Position numbers and translations under genes: made by a program. A model generated the notes under the pieces. The model did not search any database. It was not told the DNA's origin and was given only the letters and a program-made list of their open reading frames with translations. From the NCBI RefSeq assembly GCF_001956985.1, contig NZ_CP019082.1:2294001-2358000 (forward strand): a stretch of 64,000 bases of DNA, given 5' to 3'. Positions 27,974-33,608 of this stretch are shown here, piece by piece; within the stretch, counting starts at the first letter, position 1; each line of letters begins with the position of its first letter. The stretch is from Paludisphaera borealis (GTDB lineage: Bacteria; Planctomycetota; Planctomycetia; Isosphaerales; Isosphaeraceae).

Positions 27974-28597
27974 ATGATCTATCACGCCCTGAATCGGGGG
28001 AACGGCCGCGCGGCCGTCTTCCACAAGCCGGAAGACTACGACGCCTTCCGGCGGGCGATCCTCGACGCCCGCGAGCGGCTGCCGATCGACGTCCTGGGCT
28101 ACTGCCTCATGCCCAACCATTTCCACCTGGTACTGCGGCCCCACGGCGACGGCGACCTCGGGCGTTGGATGCAATGGCTGCTGACTGCCCACGCCCAGCG
28201 CTACCACCGCCATTACGGCACCAGCGGGCACGTCTGGCAAGGGCGTTTCAAGGCGTTCCCGATCCAGGACGACGACCACCTCGCCGCCGTCCTGCGCTAC
28301 GTCGAGCGCAACCCCTTGCGGGCCGAGTTGGTCAAGAGGGCCGAGGACTGGCGCTGGTCGAGCCTGCCCGACTGGATTCGGGGCGACCCCCTTCTCTGGC
28401 GCGGCGAGCCCCCGCTCCGCGACTCCGTCTGGCTGAGCCGGGTCAACGAACCGCTCTCGGCGTCCGACCTGCGCCGCATCCGTCACTCCGTCGAGCGCGG
28501 CCGCCCCTTCGGCGACGAGCCCTGGACCCGCCAGACCGCCACGCGCCTCGGCCTGGAATCCTGCCTCCGACCTCGGGGACGGCCTCGGAAGGAATAA
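27974..28597 (+). CDS. REP-associated tyrosine transposase (RAYT), Y1/HUH superfamily
   Basis: 207 residues from ATG 27974. The HUH motif is H49-F50-H51 in GYCLMPNHFHLVLRP and the catalytic tyrosine is Y109 in VLRYVERNPLRAELV, the single-strand nicking chemistry of the IS200/REP transposase superfamily. The N-terminus MIYHALNRGNGRA is conserved, but relatives normally start earlier with a PRTARA..GG segment. That segment is encoded in frame just upstream (27944-27973) without an ATG; the only nearby ATG (27937) is in another frame. So the start is unusual (ATC 27941?) or lost by a one-base shift. Short GGGGACATAGC motifs flank the gene in inverted orientation. Its last 14 codons are duplicated 3' in a 70-bp tandem repeat. 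Domesticated housekeeping roles are proposed for some RAYTs; none can be assigned here. Confidence 0.93.
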   Translation: MIYHALNRGNGRAAVFHKPEDYDAFRRAILDARERLPIDVLGYCLMPNHFHLVLRPHGDGDLGRWMQWLLTAHAQRYHRHYGTSGHVWQGRFKAFPIQDDDHLAAVLRYVERNPLRAELVKRAEDWRWSSLPDWIRGDPLLWRGEPPLRDSVWLSRVNEPLSASDLRRIRHSVERGRPFGDEPWTRQTATRLGLESCLRPRGRPRKE

Positions 28598-28602
28598 TAG
28601 CG

Positions 28603-29514
28603 CTATGTTGCTCTGTAGAAAACCCGTAGTCGCACAATCATGACGTTATGGGTAATGGCCCGAAGGACGATCTCGCGGCACTGGGTCGGATGCTTCCGCG
28701 CGCGGAGGGCCGAGCCCAAGCGCCGCTTGAGCATCGAGTTCACCGTCTCCACCTGCCACCGTTGACCGTACTTGCGTTTGAGCCCGGCGAAACGCTGTTT
28801 CATCACCCGCCGCCACCAGCCCGTGGGGGGCTTGTCGGTCGGCCGGCCCCGCTTCGGCGGGATGATCGTCCGCACGCCGTGCGACCGGACGGCCCGGTGG
28901 ACCCGTTCGGCGTCGGCCAGCAGCGTGTCGATCCGGGCGCGGCGCACGGCCTGGGTCCAGGCCCGGCCGAACTGCACCAGATCCGACGCCGGGCCACGCC
29001 CCGGGACCGCCGAGAGGATCATATGGCTCTTGCAGTCGACCACGAAGACGACCTTCGGATAATGCGCGTAAGTCCTGGCGGGGTCGGAGTCTCCGGCGGA
29101 GCGACGCTTGGCGTAGTAGCGGCTGACGTGCCGCGACTCCATCCCCGGGCCGTCGACGGCCGCCAACGGGACGCGGCGCTTCAGCGTCCCGTCCTGCCGC
29201 GCCCGATCGAGCACGGCGTCGAACATCCGGCGGCCCGGGACCGACGCCAGCAGGCGTTGCGCGGCCTTCTGAAACGTGGTGAAGTGCGGGACGACCGTCA
29301 GCCCGATCCGGTCCCGCAGGTCGGCGTGGTCCGCCAGGTGCGCCGCCAACCCGCGGTAGTCGAGGCGGAGGAACTCCTTGAGCACCAGGCAGGCCAGAAG
29401 TTGAGGCTGGGTGAACTTCTTGGGGCTGAACTGGTGGCGGTGCGCCGGAAGGGCGCGACAAGCCGCCTCGTAGGCGACCTGGAACACCCGCAGTGGTGAT
29501 TTGCTCGTAGTCAC
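28603..29514 (-). CDS. IS4-type DDE transposase whose stop codon lies in flanking DNA
   Basis: 303 residues from GTG 29514. An N-terminal helical part is followed by a DDE core: first Asp in LAAVDGPGMESRH, second in TLLADAERVHR, Glu in YGQRWQVETVNSMLKRR. The last string fits the IS4 YREK signature exactly (Tyr-2-Arg-3-Glu-6-Lys). The reading frame passes through the left inverted repeat (FYRA) and terminates at TAG 28603-28605. That codon belongs to the target-site duplication, not to the element. The frame is otherwise intact, so the enzyme is probably functional. It is encoded antisense to the RAYT gene. Confidence 0.93.
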   Translation of the reverse strand: MTTSKSPLRVFQVAYEAACRALPAHRHQFSPKKFTQPQLLACLVLKEFLRLDYRGLAAHLADHADLRDRIGLTVVPHFTTFQKAAQRLLASVPGRRMFDAVLDRARQDGTLKRRVPLAAVDGPGMESRHVSRYYAKRRSAGDSDPARTYAHYPKVVFVVDCKSHMILSAVPGRGPASDLVQFGRAWTQAVRRARIDTLLADAERVHRAVRSHGVRTIIPPKRGRPTDKPPTGWWRRVMKQRFAGLKRKYGQRWQVETVNSMLKRRLGSALRARKHPTQCREIVLRAITHNVMIVRLRVFYRAT

Positions 29515-29567
29515 ATGTCATTCTACGACCGCCAGTGGACGACGGTTCACGGGTTTTCTACAGAGCA
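28609..29567. mobile_element. IS4-type insertion sequence, 959 bp, with 9-bp target duplication
   Basis: Perfect 19-bp terminal inverted repeats TGCTCTGTAGAAAACCCGT at 28609-28627 and (reverse complement) 29549-29567. The flanking 9-bp direct repeats GCGCTATGT lie at 28600-28608 and 29568-29576. The duplicated target is the core of the RAYT-associated motif, so the element landed inside the first copy of the motif right after the RAYT gene. The target-duplication length fits IS4/IS903-type elements. Confidence 0.94.
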
Positions 29568-29680
29568 GCGCTATGTCCCTCTTTTTTATCCTGGAATCCT
29601 GCCTCCGACCTCGGGGACGGCCTCGGAAGGAATAATAGCGCTATGTCCCTCTTTTTTATCCTGTCCCTCTTTTTTATCAC
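29568..29680. repeat. Right-hand RAYT repeat array with 70-bp duplication
   Basis: GCGCTATGTCCCTCTTTTTT appears at 29568-29587 and again at 29638-29657, followed by a partial third copy (CTGTCCCTCTTTTTTATC). Between them lies a second copy of the RAYT gene's 3' end (29591-29636; the first copy starts at 28553). Subtracting the 968 bp gained from the IS and its duplication, the original arrangement was a 70-bp direct tandem repeat covering the last codons of the RAYT gene plus the motif. Confidence 0.8.
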
Positions 29681-29698
29681 CAGGCTCCGATCGACCCT

Positions 29699-30655
29699 TC
29701 AGCCATGATCTCTGGCCGATAAAGTCCAGATCAACTTTGAGAACCACCCCTGGGGTCTGAGCGGAGAATCCAGAACGCGATCAAGGAAAGGCAGCATTGT
29801 GTCCCTCCAGTTCAGGAGAGGATATCTGCCGTTGGATTGTCCATTTTCCTCGATGATGACGGGCTCCAGAAATCGCAGGGTCTTTTCGCCATCGATCATC
29901 GCCAAGGCAACCTGGCCGATCCCGTCGGCTCCCGAGGAGTGGTCGACGTCGCGGACGGTCCGAAATTTGGGGGAGAGATCGGCGGGCAATGTCGGGAAAA
30001 ACCGAATCAATCGCTCACGAACGGAGTCCGGGGAACTCCCCCCGGGTGCAATTGCGACGATCAAGAGTCGATCGACGTGATCGCTCCCCAATAGCTTTTC
30101 CAATTCCCACTCGATCCCGGCTGATTCACCCAGGACGAGGATAATCGCCCGGGATCGGGGAAGGAGGCACAAGACGAGGTCTTGCCACTCGTCATCCCGC
30201 ACGTAGTACCGCGAGATTCCGCTCGTCTGAAGCTTTTCCTTCGGCCTGCCGATCGCGACGAGAGGGCCCACGCGACGGAATAGTCTCAGGATCCTGAACT
30301 CCGGCCCGTACGCCAACCGAAAAAAATTGTCGAATTGGAACGGCCTGAGGTAGATGATCGGGGGGCGCGGATCCTTCCGGAGGACATCGGCCGCGAGCGG
30401 GGCCGTCAATCTCGACCCGAGGATCAAGAATCCAAACAGGCCCAGCAGTGCGAAGAAGCCCGACAGGTTCAACAGGGATTCGTACTGCTTAAAATACTGA
30501 TCCAATATCTTTGTGTTATAGAGTATTCCGTTGATTATCAAATTCATGAAACAAGCAAATGCCAGGGTATAGCATAACGCTCCACACGTGCGGCTGCGGA
30601 ACGGGTGCAACGAAGGATCTTGTTCCGGCGGATAGCCGAGAGCTTGCGTCATCAT
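29699..30655 (-). CDS. Membrane-anchored protein with TIR-like C-terminal domain, uncharacterised family
   Basis: About 318 residues from ATG 30655 (a second ATG at 30652). Two adjacent hydrophobic helices (ALCYTLAFACFMNLIINGIL and LSGFFALLGLFGFLILGSRL) anchor a soluble cytoplasmic domain. That domain contains PPIIYLRPFQFDNFF, VGPLVAIGRPKEKLQTSGISRYYV, RDDEWQDLVLCLLPRSRAIILVLGES and GIEWELEKLLG. I recognise this motif order from an uncharacterised bacterial family. The strand-helix pattern and the Glu of the terminal WEL segment resemble TIR domains (inference, not established). The N-terminus overlaps a tiny upstream ORF by ATGA. An alternative start is TTG 30709. Its location in the lower-GC island next to repeats and an inactivated DUF2806-type gene is compatible with a defence-type role, but nothing proves it. 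Confidence 0.65.
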   Translation of the reverse strand: MMTQALGYPPEQDPSLHPFRSRTCGALCYTLAFACFMNLIINGILYNTKILDQYFKQYESLLNLSGFFALLGLFGFLILGSRLTAPLAADVLRKDPRPPIIYLRPFQFDNFFRLAYGPEFRILRLFRRVGPLVAIGRPKEKLQTSGISRYYVRDDEWQDLVLCLLPRSRAIILVLGESAGIEWELEKLLGSDHVDRLLIVAIAPGGSSPDSVRERLIRFFPTLPADLSPKFRTVRDVDHSSGADGIGQVALAMIDGEKTLRFLEPVIIEENGQSNGRYPLLNWRDTMLPFLDRVLDSPLRPQGWFSKLIWTLSARDHG

Positions 30656-30717
30656 GTGTGTCGACGGAATCGTCCCCGTGGAAACTCGAACGTGTTCAGT
30701 TCTCCCCAATCGGGCAT
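30652..30717 (-). CDS. 21-codon leader ORF overlapping the TIR-like gene
   Basis: ATG 30717 has a strong GGAGG 9 nt upstream, the best ribosome-binding site in this stretch. It encodes MPDWGELNTFEFPRGRFRRH plus Thr, and its TGA overlaps the first ATG of the TIR-like gene (ATGA). It could couple translation to the downstream gene, or it may be the original N-terminus separated by a frameshift. No homologue is recognised. Confidence 0.4.
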   Translation of the reverse strand: MPDWGELNTFEFPRGRFRRHT

Positions 30718-31640
30718 TGAGCTCGTCCTCCGAGCCCCCTACCGCTCCTCCGGGCTCTCATTGGACACTGGCCCGAGTCCAAGGTAAAGGGGCTGTCCAC
30801 GAACAATTTCCAAGCCTTTGGTACAATGGAGTCGTTATCGAGTGACGACAAGTCGGAAAAAACGACGGAATAGAGGGGAACATAGCGTTTTCACGCCCTG
30901 CCAACTGCGAATCCTCCTCTACCTACCCGCGCAATTCATTCATTCCACCAAATCACTGCGATCCGAAATCAGGACAAGTCCTTTCCGATTACCAGAAGGA
31001 ATCGACGATCAAGCTTGCAGATCTGACGTAAGTTCAAAATGGAGGACTCTGCGAGTCTTCCGGCTCGTTTTCAATTCGGCAGGCGGGTGACATGGACGAG
31101 CGATCCGGTTATCGGCATCGACGGCCTCGATAAAAAGCGCGCGAAGGAAGCCAATCGACCTCGTCGGGCGAGTCGGCAGAAGCTGTGGAAAACCGCGCGA
31201 ACGGAGCCAATCGGGCGGCGACGGTCGAAGCGAAGTAGATCGGTCGAGAGGGCGAGAATGAGGCGAAGACCGGCTTTTCTCGCGCGATCGAAGCCAATTG
31301 GTGCGTCGGCTGCAACTTCTTTATGAATCGATCTTTACGCGAAGCGAACTCGGCATCTTCGGCCGTCAAACGAAGCCAATCCGGACATTGATTCGGGAAG
31401 GGCCGCCGGGGCTGGGCCGGTCGGAAGGAGCGGAACCGGGAGGGCGGCGCGAGGGGTTCGACGTCGGACGGATCGGGAGTGGAATCGGAGCAAACGAAGC
31501 CAAATTCGGCCAGGGCGGTCGGGCGGCTCGGTCGGTGGTCAGGGGCGGGCGGGGCGCACTCTGCGCGGTCGAGTTCGGGTTCCTCCTCCGGCTCAGCGGA
31601 CCTCGTCTCCACTGAGCCGGGGATATTTCCCGGGACTTCG
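30718..31640. other. Gene-free right part of the mobile island
   Basis: About 920 bp without a convincing gene. The left half (30800-31080) is AT-rich and holds a diverged RAYT-type motif, GGGGAACATAGCG at 30875-30887. The right half is GC-rich again and holds the GAAGCCAAT repeat field described separately. Short ORFs on both strands are repeat translations. Confidence 0.6.
31140..31510. repeat. Interspersed GAAGCCAAT repeat field (five copies)
   Basis: Copies of the short core (A/C)GAAGCCAAT occur near 31147, 31202 (GGAGCCAATC), 31289, 31371 and 31495 (GAAGCCAAAT), all on the plus strand. They are spaced about 55, 87, 82 and 124 bp apart with unrelated GC-rich sequence between. The spacing is too irregular and the core too short for a CRISPR array. 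They may be a lineage-specific dispersed repeat. Confidence 0.6.
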
Positions 31641-32939
31641 TCATCCCTTCGCGCGGGCAGTCTGAGGGACGTACGCAGGGAGCTTCTTGGGGGCGAAGAC
31701 CTGGGCGATTTTCGCGAACCGGGGGAGGCCGGCGACGGTGGGGACGCTAACCCAGTCCTCGCCGATCAGCGGCCGGGCGTATTCGACGAAGTCGTCGGTC
31801 ACGTCGATCCGGCTGGGGGCGATCCAGCTCTTGGGGAAGAACCGCTCGGAATTGGCGACCTGTTCGAGCGGAGCCTTGTCGTAGTGGACGTTATAGCCCG
31901 AGCCGGTCCGGTCGCGGAGGATCGTCGCCATCCAGCCGTTGCCGTGCTTGCGGGCGACCTCCACCGCGTGCCGGCCGACTCCGTAAGCTTCGTCGAGGTC
32001 GGTCACGCTGGCGTAGGCGATCGCGTTCCGCTGGTCGGTCCCCGGAACCTGCCCACGGGCCTTGCCGGGGACGGGGAACTTGAGAGTGTTGAGGTAGTTG
32101 ACGACGATCTGCGCGACGCTCTGCTGGCTCGCGCCGAACTGGATGTGGCCGAAGTTGTCGCGGATCGCGCCGACGTCGCCGACGTCGAATCCCTCGCTGA
32201 CGACCACGATGCAGCGGCCGTCGGATTCGAGTTGGCGGACGACGTTCTCGCCAAGCTGTTCGAGGGACAGTCCCGATTCCGTCAGGTAGATCTGGATCGG
32301 CAGCTTCCGCTCGGGGTCGGCCAGCCGGGCGGCGGCGGGGATGAAGCCGATTTTCCGCCCCATCGCCTGGATGACGAGCACGGGGTCGGCCGGACAGGAG
32401 CCCGCGTTCTCCTCGTTCGCCTGGCGGACGTAATGGGCGTAGTAACGGGCCACCGAACCATACCCCGGCGAGTGGTCGAGGAGCCGGAACTCGGCGTCGC
32501 CGAGGTCGTTGTCGATCGTCTTGGGAACGCCGACGGCGACCAGGTCGAGGCCGCTGTCGCGCGCCAGCACGCTGACCTTATGGGCCGTATCTTGGGAGTC
32601 GTTGCCGCCGATATAGAAGAATGTGCCGACGTCGTGGGCCTTGAAGACGTCGACGACGCGCTCGAAGTCCTGATCCTGCCCCTTCTTGAGCTTGTAGCGG
32701 CAGGTGCCGATGCTCCCCGCGGCCGGCGAGGTGCGCAGGAGCGCGATCTCCTCGGCCGACGTCGCCGAGAGGTCGATCAGCTCTTCCTTGAGGACCCCTT
32801 CGATGCCGAACCGGCCGCCGTAAACCTTGCCGAAGGCGCTCGGATGGCTGCGGCAAGCTTCGATGATGCCGCGAAGTGAGTTGTTGATCACGCAGGTCGG
32901 CCCGCCGGACTGGGCCACGACGACGTTGCGGGGGGGCAT
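31641..32939 (-). CDS. pfp: 6-phosphofructokinase, PPi-dependent type
   Basis: Phosphorylates fructose 6-phosphate at C1, most likely with pyrophosphate as donor, reversibly, in glycolysis/gluconeogenesis. At 432 residues it is the size of the clade with a C-terminal extension. SGGPT (11-15) and GTCRYKLKKG build the nucleotide/PPi pocket. GGNDS (111-115) replaces the ATP-type GGDGS, and PKTIDNDL (139-146) replaces the ATP-type PGTIDND; both point to PPi use. AMGRKIGFIPAAARLA follows. ATG 32939 has AAAGGAT about 8 nt upstream. It is divergent from the BlaI-type regulator across a 280-bp region. The donor specificity is inferred from motifs, not shown. Confidence 0.93.
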   Translation of the reverse strand: MPPRNVVVAQSGGPTCVINNSLRGIIEACRSHPSAFGKVYGGRFGIEGVLKEELIDLSATSAEEIALLRTSPAAGSIGTCRYKLKKGQDQDFERVVDVFKAHDVGTFFYIGGNDSQDTAHKVSVLARDSGLDLVAVGVPKTIDNDLGDAEFRLLDHSPGYGSVARYYAHYVRQANEENAGSCPADPVLVIQAMGRKIGFIPAAARLADPERKLPIQIYLTESGLSLEQLGENVVRQLESDGRCIVVVSEGFDVGDVGAIRDNFGHIQFGASQQSVAQIVVNYLNTLKFPVPGKARGQVPGTDQRNAIAYASVTDLDEAYGVGRHAVEVARKHGNGWMATILRDRTGSGYNVHYDKAPLEQVANSERFFPKSWIAPSRIDVTDDFVEYARPLIGEDWVSVPTVAGLPRFAKIAQVFAPKKLPAYVPQTARAKG

Positions 32940-33131
32940 TACGATCGATCCTTTCCCGATGGCGGCTGATCCGCGTCACTGACTGACCCAGCCCCCGATC
33001 GGGCCGGAATTCCCATCGATTGCATCACGCCCGGCCCGCGCCGGCAAGTCCGACCAAAGGTGGCTTCCCTTTCTGAACCGACACCGCGTTTCCACAAACC
33101 TTGCCGCTGATAGACATCCCAACGACTGGGC

Positions 33132-33191
33132 CACTAAAAATTTAGCGTCTAAACCTTGACCCGCCCTCCGCAAGGCACTAAAAAATTAGCG
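33132..33191. promoter_or_regulatory. Twin palindromic operator boxes for the BlaI-type repressor
   Basis: Two 16-bp boxes differing at one position: CACTAAAAATTTAGCG at 33132-33147 and CACTAAAAAATTAGCG at 33176-33191, 44 bp apart and in the same orientation. Each contains a CTAAA-type palindrome. The first also extends into a second inverted pair, TTTAG-CGT-CTAAA (33141-33153). They lie 29-88 bp upstream of the blaI-type ATG, as expected for autoregulation, and could also act on the divergent pfp gene. Confidence 0.7.
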
Positions 33192-33219
33192 CATCGCATT
33201 GGACTCAGTGGAGGATGCA

Positions 33220-33603
33220 ATGTCGGACTTCAGCACGTTGAGCCGTCGCGAGCGGCAGATCATGGAAATCCTCTACGCGTTGGACGGCGCCACCGTGATG
33301 CAGGTAGTAGCCGGACTGGAGAACGCGCCGACCGACAACGCCGTGCGTCGCCTGTTGCAGATTCTCGAAGAGAAGGGGCACGTCCAGCGTCATAAAGCGG
33401 GCCGCGAATTCATCTACCGCCCGATCCAATCGCGGAAGCGGGCCGGGGAACGGGCTCTGAAACGTCTGCTGGAAACGTTCTTCGAAGGCGCGCTTGATAA
33501 AGCCTTCGCCGTCCACCTTGGCTCGAAGGACGCCCGGATCACGGACGCGCAACTTGATCGCATGATGGACCTGATCAACGAGGCACGTCAGAAAGGCAGG
33601 TAG
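33220..33603 (+). CDS. BlaI/MecI/CopY-family transcriptional repressor
   Basis: About 127 residues from ATG 33220, with GTGGAGGA 5-6 nt upstream; the in-frame TTG at 33199 is less likely. The winged helix-turn-helix covers about residues 5-75: LSRRERQIMEILYAL, then the recognition region ENAPTDNAVRRLLQILEEKGHVQRHKAGREFIYRP. A helical dimerisation/cleavage region follows (about 85-125). It is expected to bind the twin boxes upstream and to be released by proteolysis from the partner encoded 5 bp downstream. In characterised systems the inducer is a beta-lactam; here the partner lacks the penicillin-binding domain, so the signal should differ. Confidence 0.92.
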   Translation: MSDFSTLSRRERQIMEILYALDGATVMQVVAGLENAPTDNAVRRLLQILEEKGHVQRHKAGREFIYRPIQSRKRAGERALKRLLETFFEGALDKAFAVHLGSKDARITDAQLDRMMDLINEARQKGR

Positions 33604-33608
33604 CGGAC

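Noticed and set aside
31039-31326. 95-codon basic ORF in the repeat field
   Set aside because: Translation of the GAAGCCAAT repeats; the motif continues in other frames after the ORF ends, so the repeat is DNA-level rather than protein-level.
31140-31510. Possible CRISPR array
   Set aside because: The repeated core is only about 9-10 bp, spacing is irregular, and no cas genes are present.
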